DNA of 64,000 nucleotides from the NCBI GenBank assembly GCA_026702755.1, contig JAPPBX010000096.1, positions 99,224 to 163,223 on the forward strand, in the 5' to 3' direction. A model generated the notes under the pieces. The model was not told where the DNA came from and did not search any database. It saw only the letters and a program-made list of their open reading frames with translations. This document shows, in pieces, positions 1 to 8,222 of the stretch (position 1 is the stretch's first letter; the number at the start of each line of letters is the position of its first letter). A program made the translations under genes and the position numbers. Origin of the DNA: Candidatus Poribacteria bacterium. GTDB taxonomy: Bacteria > Poribacteria > WGA-4E > WGA-3G.

Positions 1-501
1 CCAATCGCCGGTGTCAAAGGCATCACCTTCGCCGTCAGGACCGACGCAGTGGCTCCCAGCGTTACCTGGATTGAACCGGTAGTGGATGTGCAAACTCACG
101 CGGTTACAGGTCCAGATACCGGGCGAACGGTCAGAGCCTGGCGCTTTTTTCGCGATGATTTGATCCCAGCTGCCGGAGTTCGGCACGGTGAAATTGAGCC
201 AGAAGAGATAGGAATTGTCTGTATAATCTTCCAATTCTTGAAATGATTCGACCGACACACTGTCACCGGGTTCGTCGCATAACAGGGATCCTGTGCCGTA
301 GACGACTTCATCGGACATAATATCCGCTCCATCGATCATGCCATCGTTTCCGCCGCCTGATTCATCTTTAACTGTATTACCATCTGCTTCATCGAAACTG
401 AAGTAAAGAATTAAGCCGTCGTCTTGGACTACAGCGTGTGTGGTGAGTGCACTGCCGACTATTAGTAGCGCAGCAGCAATTAGATACATGATTAAACGCA
501 T
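1..501 (-). CDS. exported LamG/concanavalin-like protein, partial
   Basis: The reading frame is open from an ATG at 501 to the left edge of the window, giving 167 codons with the C-terminus missing. A good GGAGG (509-513) lies 7 bases before the ATG. The N-terminus is basic, then hydrophobic with small residues (MRLIMYLIAAALLIVG..LTTHA), a Sec signal peptide. The mature part begins with a 'LILYFSFDEADGNTVKDESGGGNDG' type stretch (given here only as residues ~29-53), which is the classic opening of LamG/laminin-G-like jelly-roll domains. It continues with 'FWLNFTVPNSGSWDQIIAKK', also typical of that fold. The family binds glycans or other ligands outside the cell. The ligand is unknown. Confidence is high for an exported LamG-like protein and low for any specific role. 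Confidence 0.7.
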   Translation of the reverse strand, partial: MRLIMYLIAAALLIVGSALTTHAVVQDDGLILYFSFDEADGNTVKDESGGGNDGMIDGADIMSDEVVYGTGSLLCDEPGDSVSVESFQELEDYTDNSYLFWLNFTVPNSGSWDQIIAKKAPGSDRSPGIWTCNRVSLHIHYRFNPGNAGSHCVGPDGEGDAFDTGDW

Positions 502-754
502 GAGTAAACCTCCGCATGCCTAAAACATATTGATGTGCTATGCGAGCAGCTTGCGTTAAGGTAGGTTTCCAACCGACCCCTTAAATAAAAGCACCCGCGT
601 TTTAACTTAAAAGATATGATACACGAAAAAACTTAAATATGTCAAGAAAAATTTATATCCACACATCTTGCATTTTCTATTACGAATGGATGATGTCTGG
701 TTTCAGATATGTTACAATTAAAAGATTCTGATTCTACCGGTGCATAAAAATTCT

Positions 755-783
755 TTGACATACCGTTATCTCTATGTTATGCT
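755..783 (+). promoter_or_regulatory. sigma-70-type promoter for the FMN reductase gene
   Basis: A perfect -35 TTGACA (755-760) is followed by a 17-base spacer and TATGCT (778-783, 4 of 6 consensus bases). It sits directly upstream of the reductase gene on the same strand. The 502-754 stretch before it is AT-rich, and I see no gene or RNA in it. Confidence 0.5.
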
Positions 784-845
784 AAGATGCACTTTAGTCA
801 GTATAAATGAATAATACTAAATCGACGCTGAAAGGGATGCCTAAA

Positions 846-1415
846 ATGCAGGGGACCAATAATCAACCCATCTATGTCGTTGCGATCTGTGGGAGTCTAC
901 GGCAAGGTAGTTCAACACATGCCGCACTCCAAATCGCTCTTTCCGCTGCGGAAGAAGCAGGTGCCGAAGTTGAATTGCTTGAACTCAGCGAATACGACCT
1001 CATTTTTCAAGGTTCTGTAGCAAGTGAAAGCGAATATCCACCGGGCGTGTTCAGACTACGGGAAAAGGTGAAACGGGCACACGGCATTCTTCTCGGATCG
1101 CCCGAATACCACGGCAGCTTCAGCGGTGTTCTTAAGAGTGCCCTTGATTTAATGGGATTTGATGAATTTGAGAATAAGGTTATTGGGCTTATTGGCGTGT
1201 CCGGTGGACGAATGGGAGCGGTGAACGCGCTTTCGATGTTACGGACGGTAGGCACTGCCCTTCACGCTTGGGTTGTGCCGAATGACGTATCAATCCCGAA
1301 TTCATCTCAAGCGTTTGATGCGAACGGTAATTTACACGATGCTGAATTAACGACGCGCGTTAAGGCGGTAGGCAAGCAGGTTGTTGAATTTGCCTCCCTT
1401 CGGAATTCAGCTTAA
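846..1415 (+). CDS. NADPH-dependent FMN reductase family protein
   Basis: A flavodoxin-like fold enzyme that reduces FMN or uses bound FMN to reduce quinones, azo compounds or metal ions; the actual substrate cannot be read from sequence. The FMN phosphate loop ICGSLRQGSS lies near the N-terminus. The second loop GSPEYHGSFSGVLKSALD and the SGGRMGA loop are both typical of the SsuE/ArsH/ChrR/YieF superfamily. The frame is open from 807, but AAAGGG at 831-836 sits 9 bases before the ATG at 846. I therefore choose 846 (189 residues) over 807. It is monocistronic, with a repeat element immediately downstream. Cytosolic. Family assignment is firm. Confidence 0.85.
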   Translation: MQGTNNQPIYVVAICGSLRQGSSTHAALQIALSAAEEAGAEVELLELSEYDLIFQGSVASESEYPPGVFRLREKVKRAHGILLGSPEYHGSFSGVLKSALDLMGFDEFENKVIGLIGVSGGRMGAVNALSMLRTVGTALHAWVVPNDVSIPNSSQAFDANGNLHDAELTTRVKAVGKQVVEFASLRNSA

Positions 1416-1483
1416 TAGCAGTCGGCTCTCGGGTATCAGCCGGCGGTAAAGAGATGTTTGTGGCAGTTCCGAAAGCCTCTTGA

Positions 1484-1560
1484 CCTTAACCATCAACGCG
1501 AAGAAACACCCAAGCAAAAACCCTCTGATATAAATGTTAAAGCACGAGTTGATGGTTAAA
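1484..1560. repeat. 77-bp palindromic-ended repeat, copy A
   Basis: Starts CCTTAACCATCAACGCG and ends GAGTTGATGGTTAAA, so the ends are inverted copies (TTAACCATCAAC / GTTGATGGTTAA). It matches 34309-34385 at 75 of 77 positions by direct reading. It carries no coding capacity and has the MITE-like features of a small non-autonomous element. Confidence 0.8.
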
Positions 1561-1591
1561 GCCGAAGACTGAAAGCCGATACCCCCTAAAA

Positions 1592-2317
1592 ATGAAAACT
1601 ATACATAACTGGAATGCATGGATCGGCACAGACGAGGCAGGAAAAGGTGATTATTTCGGTCCGCTTGTCGTCGCAGCCGTTTATGTGGACAGAGACTGTC
1701 GAGAAATCTTCTCCGATTTGGGCATTACTGATGGAAAAACGCTGTCAAATCGTCGTATCCGGGACCTTGCCGAATTGATGCACGATCAGTATGAACGGCA
1801 TATTGTTGTTGTAGAAAGAATGCCCACTGAATATAACTCCCTTTATACCAATCTCCGCAGACGAGGGCAGAATCTGAACCACCTTCTTGCATCACTCCAT
1901 GCGGAAGCGATTCATACCTTAGCGACTCGGATAGGTGCGAAATACGCACTTGTTGACAGGTTTTCTAAAGATGATCTCATCACACAGCAGCTGCACCAGC
2001 GAGTGAATGGAGAGCCTCGTTTACAGCATTTAACCTCTCGCGCCCCTTTGGGGATGGAGATAAAGCAGATTCCAAAAGCAGAACGCGACATTGCTGTTGC
2101 TGCCGCCTCTATTATTGCTCGTGACGCTTTCTTGAGTGGCATGGAAACACTTTCCGAAAAATATGAAATACAATTACCGAGAGGTGCGTATCAGGTCGTG
2201 GAAGCAGGTAGAGAGTTTATTTCGCTGCATGGCAGTGATGCATTAGGGGACGTTGCTAAACTCCACTTTAGTCTAACAGATGCTGTCCGTGCTTCGGAGA
2301 CAACTAACTTATTTTAG
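1592..2317 (+). CDS. rnhC: ribonuclease HIII-type RNase H2, short form
   Basis: Hydrolyses the RNA strand of RNA/DNA hybrids. The N-terminal GTDEAGKGDYFGPL signature is diagnostic of RNase HIII: DEAGKGD carries the first acidic metal ligands, and the DYFGP extension separates it from RNase HII. The other acidic positions are present in ALVDRF and IIARDAF. At 241 residues it starts directly at the catalytic domain and lacks the ~70-80-residue N-terminal TBP-like substrate-binding domain of Bacillus RnhC (about 313 aa). No clear Shine-Dalgarno precedes the ATG; a repeat ends just upstream. thiI follows 23 bases later on the same strand, so the two may be co-transcribed. Confidence 0.82.
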   Translation: MKTIHNWNAWIGTDEAGKGDYFGPLVVAAVYVDRDCREIFSDLGITDGKTLSNRRIRDLAELMHDQYERHIVVVERMPTEYNSLYTNLRRRGQNLNHLLASLHAEAIHTLATRIGAKYALVDRFSKDDLITQQLHQRVNGEPRLQHLTSRAPLGMEIKQIPKAERDIAVAAASIIARDAFLSGMETLSEKYEIQLPRGAYQVVEAGREFISLHGSDALGDVAKLHFSLTDAVRASETTNLF

Positions 2318-2340
2318 ATTTTTATAGCACGAGAAAAGTT

Positions 2341-3498
2341 ATGGAAGAATTGTTTAGTGTTCATTACGGCGAAGTTGGACTCAAAGGCAAAAATAGAGTG
2401 TTTTTTGAGAAACGACTTACGAATAACATCAAACTCGCGCTGCGTGGCACAGGATATGCAGAGGTAGAGCGGCTGCATGATAGAATTCTTGTTCACCTTG
2501 AACAACATGCTGATACCACGGAAATTAAAAGACGCTTGCAGCAAGTTATGGGCATCGTTTATTTTGAACTCGCTTGTCGTGCTGAGAGGGATATTACCGC
2601 GATTAAAGAGGTGGCGTTACGGCAACTCCAAAATGTCTGTTACGAGTCCCTTAAGGTTGAGACGAGACGGACAGATAAAACGTTTCCATTAACCTCTCCG
2701 CAGGTGAGTGCGGAGGTCGGTGGGTATCTCATCAAGGAAACAGGTGCGCGTGCCGATATGCATAATCCCGACCTGGTTTGTTGGGTTAAAATAACACAAG
2801 ATGGGGCTTATATCTCCACAGAGAAGATTCAAGGGATTGGTGGATTACCGGTGGGCGTGAGTGGTAAAGTACTTGTTATGTTGTCCGGTGGAATTGATTC
2901 TCCAGTCGCCGCATGGCAGATGATAAAACGTGGTGCAAAAGCCGTTTTTATTCACTTTTACAGTTATCCCTATACCGATAAGGCTTCCTTGGAGAAGGTC
3001 ATCGAACTCGCTCAGATTTTGGCGGTGTCAAACTACCGCAGCGCGGTCTATCTTGTTCCATTTGCTGAGTTACAGCAAGTTATCGTCGCTTCAACACCTG
3101 CTCCGTTCCGGGTCCTGTTGTACCGGCGAATGATGACGCGGATCGCTCAACGCGTCGCGACTATGGTGAATGCAGAGGCACTCGTCACTGGCGAAAGCCT
3201 CGCACAGGTGGCTTCCCAGACCTTAACAAACCTCCGAACAATTGAAGCGATTGCCGACATCCCGATTCTGCGTCCACTCATCGGTGAGGACAAGGCTGAA
3301 ATTATTGAAAAGGCACAACGTATAGGCACTTTTGACGTGTCTACACGTCCACATCAGGATTGTTGTTCCCTTTTTGTCCCCAAGCATCCTGCTACCCGCG
3401 CTTCGCTTACTGAATTAGCCGATGCAGAATCAGGTTTGGATATAGAAACACTGGTTGAAAACGCATTGAACAATCTTGAGAAAACAGTTGTCGGTTAA
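2341..3498 (+). CDS. thiI: tRNA 4-thiouridine synthetase ThiI
   Basis: ThiI adenylates U8 of tRNA and transfers sulfur to make 4-thiouridine; in many bacteria it also serves thiazole synthesis. The N-terminal ferredoxin-like plus THUMP region (LFSVHYGEVGLKGKNR onward) is followed by the PP-loop ATPase motif LSGGIDSPVAAW (around residue 180) and the family block VTGESLAQVASQTL. The C-terminal HQDCCSLFVPKHP carries the cysteine pair of the AANH domain. At 385 residues it is the short type without the C-terminal rhodanese domain of the E. coli enzyme, so sulfur would come directly from a cysteine desulfurase. GAGAAAAG precedes the ATG. Cytosolic. Confidence 0.92.
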   Translation: MEELFSVHYGEVGLKGKNRVFFEKRLTNNIKLALRGTGYAEVERLHDRILVHLEQHADTTEIKRRLQQVMGIVYFELACRAERDITAIKEVALRQLQNVCYESLKVETRRTDKTFPLTSPQVSAEVGGYLIKETGARADMHNPDLVCWVKITQDGAYISTEKIQGIGGLPVGVSGKVLVMLSGGIDSPVAAWQMIKRGAKAVFIHFYSYPYTDKASLEKVIELAQILAVSNYRSAVYLVPFAELQQVIVASTPAPFRVLLYRRMMTRIAQRVATMVNAEALVTGESLAQVASQTLTNLRTIEAIADIPILRPLIGEDKAEIIEKAQRIGTFDVSTRPHQDCCSLFVPKHPATRASLTELADAESGLDIETLVENALNNLEKTVVG

Positions 3499-3578
3499 TA
3501 GTTTTCAGTAACTCGTTTGTAGAAGGAAAACGTTTGCAACTCGCTTAACCGAAAACTGACAACCGAAAACCGAAAACT
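3488..3578. repeat. interspersed CGAAAACTGA/TTTTCAGT repeat block
   Basis: A block built of TTTTCAGT and its complement (AACCGAAAACTGACAACC). Related blocks lie at 29147-29222, 42184-42308, 43378-43496, 44437-44518, 58918-59052 and 60446-60612. It ends directly against the ATG of the next gene, leaving no room for a Shine-Dalgarno sequence. Confidence 0.7.
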
Positions 3579-4574
3579 ATGAGAATACTACTCATTCGGC
3601 TCAGTTCCCTTGGCGACATCGTGCTTACGACACCGGTTATCCGAGCTGTCCGTTCCCATTTTCCGGATGCGTACATTGCTATGCTTGTCGCAAAGCAGTC
3701 GGCAGATGTCCTCCGAGAAAATCCGCACCTTGATGAAATAATTACGTTTGACCGGTTCGCTAAAAACAAGGATACGGGTGAGATGTTGCGGGTCGTCCGT
3801 ATCCTACGCGAACGGAAATTTACACTGACGATTGATCTTCAGCGGAAGTTTCGCACTGAGCTGCTAATGTATCTCAGTGGTGCCGCCGAGCGTGTTGGAA
3901 AAGGTAGATTCTGCACCGTCCGCGTCCGTGAGCGGGGAAACAAGCACGCTACAGCACATTACTTCGATCTGTTATATGCAGTCGGAATTCCAGCGGTAGA
4001 TCAGAGATTGGAAATGTTTTTCGCGTCATCTGAACGCGCAGATGCCACACAGCGATTTGACGCTGCAGGCATTACTGAGACCGGTTTAAAGGTGGGACTC
4101 TTTCCGGGGGCAGGCTGGAAGTTACGCGAATGGATGCCCGAACGCTTCGCAGCTATAGGGGATAAGCTGGTCCAACATTTCAACGCTGATGTCCTGATTT
4201 TTGGTGGACAAAGGGAAACGGAACTCGTACATACCGTTGTGAATCTAATGGACGCGCGTGCCTTTGCATTTGCGGGAAACCTTCAGATTCGGGAGTTAGC
4301 CGCCTGCATCGAAAAGTGCGATCTCTTTCTCACCAATGACACCGGTCCTATGCACATTGCCGCAGCGGTGGGGACCCCCACCGTGTCTCTATTCGGTCCT
4401 GGGAACCACATCCGATTTCAACCGCTCGGCGAGTTACACCAAACTATCCGCCACGCTGTGCCCTGCAGCCCCTGTAAGCAATTCACGGATAAGTGCAAGG
4501 ATAATATCTGTATGAAAGGGATTGGTGTAGATGAGGTATGGCAGTCCGTTTCTCGCACACTTGAGAGAACCTGA
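3579..4574 (+). CDS. ADP-heptose:LPS heptosyltransferase (GT9)
   Basis: Glycosyltransferase family 9, which adds heptose (or a related sugar) to lipopolysaccharide inner core on the cytoplasmic face of the inner membrane. The N-terminus MRILLIRLSSLGDIVLTTPV is the classical GT9 acceptor-domain start. LFPGAGWKLREWMPERFA and NDTGPMHIAAAVGTPTVSLFGP are the donor-binding motifs. At 331 residues the length is normal. It lies downstream of thiI but is separated from it by a repeat block. The ATG has no visible Shine-Dalgarno sequence. Which heptose or acceptor it uses cannot be decided. It supports a diderm envelope with LPS-like glycolipid. Confidence 0.88.
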   Translation: MRILLIRLSSLGDIVLTTPVIRAVRSHFPDAYIAMLVAKQSADVLRENPHLDEIITFDRFAKNKDTGEMLRVVRILRERKFTLTIDLQRKFRTELLMYLSGAAERVGKGRFCTVRVRERGNKHATAHYFDLLYAVGIPAVDQRLEMFFASSERADATQRFDAAGITETGLKVGLFPGAGWKLREWMPERFAAIGDKLVQHFNADVLIFGGQRETELVHTVVNLMDARAFAFAGNLQIRELAACIEKCDLFLTNDTGPMHIAAAVGTPTVSLFGPGNHIRFQPLGELHQTIRHAVPCSPCKQFTDKCKDNICMKGIGVDEVWQSVSRTLERT

Positions 4575-4596
4575 CAACAGGGATTAGACCTTTCCT

Positions 4597-5682
4597 TTAT
4601 CCGCAGGCCGCCTCAAAGACGCGTAGATGGTTTTCACCGAGCACCTTTCGTATATCGTCATCGGAATAGCCACGCTCGCTCAGACCTTCTGCAATTTTGA
4701 AGAATTCACTGGCATCTTTGAGCAGGTCGCCACCACCGTCAAAATCCGAACCGATCCCGACGTGGTCGATGCCAGCGATGTCAATTGCATAGGCGATGTG
4801 GTTAAGCAATTGCGCCAGGGGGGGCATTTTTTGCCAGCCGTCCACAGTGATAAACCCCGGGACGAAGGTGATTCCTACAACGCCGCCGTTGGCTGCTAAG
4901 GCTTTCAGCTGCTCGTTACTCAAGTTCCGCGGGTGACGACACAACGTTTTGCAGTTGCTATGAGAGGCGATGACGGGGTATTCCGAGATTTCCAGAACGT
5001 CCCAGAAACCACGCTCGCTAATATGGGAGACATCCACAAGCATTCCAAGACGGTTCATCTCTTTGACCAATGCCATACCGAATCGCGTCAAACCGCCGCC
5101 AAGGTCCTCCTCGTCGTTTCCTGTTGATGCCCATGTATTCAGGTTATGTGTCAACCCGATTGAGCGGACACCAATTATATAGAGTGAACGGAGGATATTC
5201 AGGCTCCGTTCGACGGCTTCGCTGTTTTCAATGACGAGAACTGCAGCGAGTTTACCTGTCGCCTTTGCTTCACGAATATCGCTCGCCTTCCGTGCGATAC
5301 AGATGTCATCCGTGTTTGCTGTCACCTCTGCATCGAACCAACCGAACGCATCTAACGCATAAGCGAGGTGATTTTTCCATGCGCGTGTCACGTCAACAGC
5401 GAAAAACGCTGCATCGATGCCACCCTGCCGCATTTTTGGAATGTTAAGTTGGATACCAACGGCTTCCTCTCCAGAGGGGACAGGACCGCGGAGATAAGCG
5501 ATAGTGCCAGTCAACTCCGAGGGATTTTGGACGTTTTCATTGTACGGGTTGGCTGACCCAATCCCTACGCCTCGGCGGATATGCGCCACGATAGCATCGT
5601 TGTGTGAATCGATAACGAGAGACTGCTCATGTAGCGTCGAAATCTGGGGGGTTGATCCTGTTTGTTCGTTTTTCTTTTTCAT
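4597..5682 (-). CDS. membrane dipeptidase-type M19 peptidase
   Basis: Zinc amidohydrolase-fold peptidase of family M19 (renal dipeptidase type), which hydrolyses dipeptides, often with relaxed stereochemistry. Seen in order: VIDSHND (His-x-Asp zinc ligands), VIENSEA (bridging Glu), VDVSHISERGF, VIASHSN and GIGSDFDGGG. These are the family ligand blocks. No signal peptide is evident, so it is probably cytosolic. Residues ~38-48 read GVGIGSANPYN and are encoded by a degenerate palindromic repeat (5541-5568). The repeat also occurs next to this gene (5691-5717) and inside tamB, so it appears to be an in-frame insertion in a loop after the first metal motif. It follows the G1PDH-like gene on the same strand. 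Confidence 0.88.
   Translation of the reverse strand: MKKKNEQTGSTPQISTLHEQSLVIDSHNDAIVAHIRRGVGIGSANPYNENVQNPSELTGTIAYLRGPVPSGEEAVGIQLNIPKMRQGGIDAAFFAVDVTRAWKNHLAYALDAFGWFDAEVTANTDDICIARKASDIREAKATGKLAAVLVIENSEAVERSLNILRSLYIIGVRSIGLTHNLNTWASTGNDEEDLGGGLTRFGMALVKEMNRLGMLVDVSHISERGFWDVLEISEYPVIASHSNCKTLCRHPRNLSNEQLKALAANGGVVGITFVPGFITVDGWQKMPPLAQLLNHIAYAIDIAGIDHVGIGSDFDGGGDLLKDASEFFKIAEGLSERGYSDDDIRKVLGENHLRVFEAACG
5541..5568. repeat. in-frame palindromic repeat within dipeptidase gene
   Basis: TGTACGGGTTGG-CTGA-CCCAATCCCTAC is a degenerate copy of the GTAGGGGTTGGG/CCCAACCCCTAC palindrome. Read on the minus strand it encodes GVGIGSANPYN. Confidence 0.65.
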
Positions 5683-5690
5683 AGTTTTAA

Positions 5691-5718
5691 TGTAGGGGTT
5701 GGGTTACCCAATCCCTAA
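5691..5718. repeat. GTAGGGGTTGGG palindrome between dipeptidase and G1PDH genes
   Basis: TGTAGGGGTTGGG-TTA-CCCAATCCCTAA. Its right end overlaps the TAG stop codon (5715-5717, minus strand) of the dehydrogenase gene. It is the same family as 5541-5568 and 50941-50975. Confidence 0.65.
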
Positions 5719-6758
5719 TCTAATATCGTTTGTATCGTCCGCTCGGCGATATCGGGGGTAACCCGTAAAGTTGTTGCGACGGTATACGGGAGTTGATGTT
5801 GCGTGACGTAGTCAGATAAATTAATAAGCGTTTCGGTGATTGCATCCGGAGCAACAGCGGATGGCCGGTAGTTGATTTGCAAACACTCTAACGCGTGGCG
5901 GTACTGCATCCACGGTTGCGATTGGAGCACAGCCATCAGTAAAATACCGAGCCCTACCAATTCGCCGTGTAAAACTGTTTCTCCATTTGTTGTTTCGTCG
6001 ATGGATGATAAATGGTTCTCAATTGCATAGACAAAATGGTGTTCGCTCCCTTCTTCAACACGGCTATGCCCACATAGATAGCAGACCTGCACCTCCATAC
6101 AGAGCAGGTCGAGTAGAAGCTTCAACCCTGTAGGGGTACCGCTACCAATTTCCCGTGCGTTATCTAAGAGGGTTTGGAGAAGGGTGCCTCCTATATCAAT
6201 CGCTTGTGGTGTGACCCGCTGAGTTGATGGATTCGCACCCATCTTTTCGGCTTCCTGCCAATCCCACATTGCTGTTGCAATTGAGAGGACATCTGCAGCA
6301 CCACTTGCTCGCATTGAGGCGGGCGCGTTGCACAAGACATCCATATCTATGATAACGGTGTCAGGTGCTTTTGAGGGAAGATAGTGAACGCATCCATTTT
6401 CTCTAACGCCTGTTGCATTCGTCAAAAAAGCATCTGTTGACAGAATAGTAGGAAGAGCGATCAGCGGAAGTCCGTTTGCTGCGGCAACGTACTTAGCAGT
6501 GTCAATCGCCAAGCCCCCACCAATACCGTAAATGACTTCACCCGCGCACGCTTCTGCGAGTGCTGTCATATCCGCCTTCGTATTTCCGTCAACATAGATA
6601 GTCTGTTGCGAATGGACATCAATACCCTTGACGGCTTCCCATGCTGGCTCTGTTGTGAAAACGACTGCTTCGCGCCGTTCCTTAATGTCAGCAAGGGAGC
6701 ATCTCACAATACTCGGCAATCGTCCAATTTTTTCATGAGAACAATCATCTAACAACAT
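5715..6758 (-). CDS. sn-glycerol-1-phosphate dehydrogenase-like metal-dependent dehydrogenase
   Basis: Member of the iron/zinc-dependent alcohol dehydrogenase superfamily closest to glycerol-1-phosphate dehydrogenase (EgsA/AraM). NAD-binding motif YGIGGGLAIDTAKYVA (family GGGxxxDxxK) is followed by LPTILSTDAFLT. The metal ligands lie in SGAADVLS (Asp), EGSEHHFVYAIE (His) and LHGELVGLG (His). Length of 347 residues is normal. In archaea the enzyme makes the G1P lipid backbone; in Bacillus AraM it feeds heptaprenylglyceryl phosphate. The role here is inferred only from family. AGAGGG lies 5 bases before the ATG. It starts 29 bases after the oligogalacturonate-lyase-like gene, so a three-gene minus-strand unit with the dipeptidase is likely. 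Confidence 0.8.
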   Translation of the reverse strand: MLLDDCSHEKIGRLPSIVRCSLADIKERREAVVFTTEPAWEAVKGIDVHSQQTIYVDGNTKADMTALAEACAGEVIYGIGGGLAIDTAKYVAAANGLPLIALPTILSTDAFLTNATGVRENGCVHYLPSKAPDTVIIDMDVLCNAPASMRASGAADVLSIATAMWDWQEAEKMGANPSTQRVTPQAIDIGGTLLQTLLDNAREIGSGTPTGLKLLLDLLCMEVQVCYLCGHSRVEEGSEHHFVYAIENHLSSIDETTNGETVLHGELVGLGILLMAVLQSQPWMQYRHALECLQINYRPSAVAPDAITETLINLSDYVTQHQLPYTVATTLRVTPDIAERTIQTILD

Positions 6759-6787
6759 CAGAACCCTCTTATGAGATTCGAGCGACT

Positions 6788-7927
6788 TTACTTGATTGAC
6801 GATGGCAACTCCACGAGATATATCTGTCGGGAACCTTCGTGAACCGAGTCGAAGGTAATTGTTTTTCCATCAGGTGCCCAACGTGGGTGTAAATCGCATC
6901 GAATATCTCCAACGAACTGTTCTTCGTGGTGGAATTCACCCAAGACAATTTTTCGGTTTTCAGCGATATTGTAAACCATGAGTTGCGCCAAACGCTCTGT
7001 CCCGCGAGGGTATGTATCACAAAGCAACCATTCTCGATTTGGTGAGAATGAAGCGTGTCCATCGTTCGGCAAGACCCCGCGCCCGAGGGGTGTGAAGTCG
7101 CGCAGCCCATCTGTAAATTCAACGAATCCCATCTCGCCCAATATGTCTGATGAAACAAGAATCCGCGTGGGTGTTCGCCAATCGAAATGGGAAACTCGGT
7201 AGCCGAATGGAATTTGCATTTCCAAATCGGAACCGTCGGGGTTCACTGTCCAGAGCGAAGTGTAAAATCCTGTTTCCTGTCGAACTCGGCAGAAGAATAG
7301 GAGACGCGTTCCATCTGTATTGAACAGAACGTGATTAAACCATGTCCGCTTCCCTACCACCTGTTTGTCTCCACTCGCTCGGATGACATCGGCAATAGAG
7401 AGAACAAGCTTTGAACTCCCGTTTTGGAGGTTGAGTTGATATAAGCCATCGTCCTCCGGTTGCGCTTCAACGTCAGTGGATTTAGTGTCTGTAGCGTAGC
7501 CGACAACGGCGCGGCAGTGCGCCATCCGTCCGTAGTTCAAGCCAATCGCGAGCGGCGCAGTTGGCGACACTGCAGCGATCGCACCCTGAATCGTTCGGAC
7601 AGTACCTGTGGTTGGATTCATCGTACGTGACACAAGTGTGCCATCTTCCCAATCATTGAAGGTGAATTCCGCGCCAGCACCGCCCTTAATCCAATGCATC
7701 ATACTTCCCTGTTGGAGATTAAAAGCGGAGGTTTTCGCGTGCGGGATAAATTTGTGCGTGTCCCGATGGATTAGCCCAACTGTTGCAACATCTTCGGGCA
7801 GCGGACGGTGGGTATGAAAATCTGTCTCTAATGCGAGATGATACCTTGTGGTACTATCCCAAGGATTAATACCGTAATACCCGAAGAAATGGTGTTTTGG
7901 ACTCGCAGATAACCTTTTTACCTTCAT
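6788..7927 (-). CDS. oligogalacturonate-lyase-like beta-propeller protein
   Basis: The opening HHFFGYYGINPWDSTTRYHLALETDF and the following HKFIPHAKTSAFNLQQGSMMHW region match the seven-bladed propeller proteins annotated as oligogalacturonate lyase-like (PL22 type). Later blades show WTVNPDGSDLEMQIPF, HASFSPNREWLLCDTY and HPRWAPDGKTITFDSVHEG, typical of WD40/TolB-like blades. Mn-coordinating His residues are plausible, but I cannot assign each one. There is no signal peptide, so it is cytosolic. PL22 enzymes cleave unsaturated pectin oligomers; many bacterial homologues of this length have untested substrates, so the lyase activity is only a family guess. Confidence 0.7.
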   Translation of the reverse strand: MKVKRLSASPKHHFFGYYGINPWDSTTRYHLALETDFHTHRPLPEDVATVGLIHRDTHKFIPHAKTSAFNLQQGSMMHWIKGGAGAEFTFNDWEDGTLVSRTMNPTTGTVRTIQGAIAAVSPTAPLAIGLNYGRMAHCRAVVGYATDTKSTDVEAQPEDDGLYQLNLQNGSSKLVLSIADVIRASGDKQVVGKRTWFNHVLFNTDGTRLLFFCRVRQETGFYTSLWTVNPDGSDLEMQIPFGYRVSHFDWRTPTRILVSSDILGEMGFVEFTDGLRDFTPLGRGVLPNDGHASFSPNREWLLCDTYPRGTERLAQLMVYNIAENRKIVLGEFHHEEQFVGDIRCDLHPRWAPDGKTITFDSVHEGSRQIYLVELPSSIK

Positions 7928-7945
7928 ATAAACAATTCAATTAAT

Positions 7946-7974
7946 TTGACTTATGCGTTACATTATGGTATATC
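7946..7974 (+). promoter_or_regulatory. possible promoter for the PP2C phosphatase gene
   Basis: TTGACT (7946-7951), a 17-base spacer and TATATC (7969-7974) lie about 250 bases before the phosphatase start, in the divergent gap 7928-8222. Nothing else is evident in that gap. Confidence 0.3.
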
Positions 7975-8222
7975 ATACCCCTAAGACATCGATTGATTTC
8001 AGATATAGTGTCATCAAAATAGTCATCATAACATGATTGTTTTATTGATTAGGAGCGAATTTTGAAACCGAAAGATGAATTTTATCGTTTTCTCATTTAG
8101 TTAACACTGAAAAAGAGAAAGATACGTGGTTCCTCTGAATAAAAATTTGGTACCTTCCTTAATGTAGCGCGCACTAAGCCTTTTCGTATTCTTAACCACA
8201 GACGATCCAGGCGATACAAAAA

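Noticed and set aside
96..332. Minus-strand 78-codon frame at the left edge
   Set aside because: It lies out of frame within the signal-peptide/LamG gene read from ATG 501, which has a ribosome site and family motifs.
3488..3578. Repeat blocks as a CRISPR array
   Set aside because: The units are unevenly spaced, inverted as well as direct, and dispersed over the whole window; there are no spacers or cas genes.
6769..7158. 129-codon minus-strand frame within the propeller gene
   Set aside because: Shadow in another frame of the oligogalacturonate-lyase-like gene.
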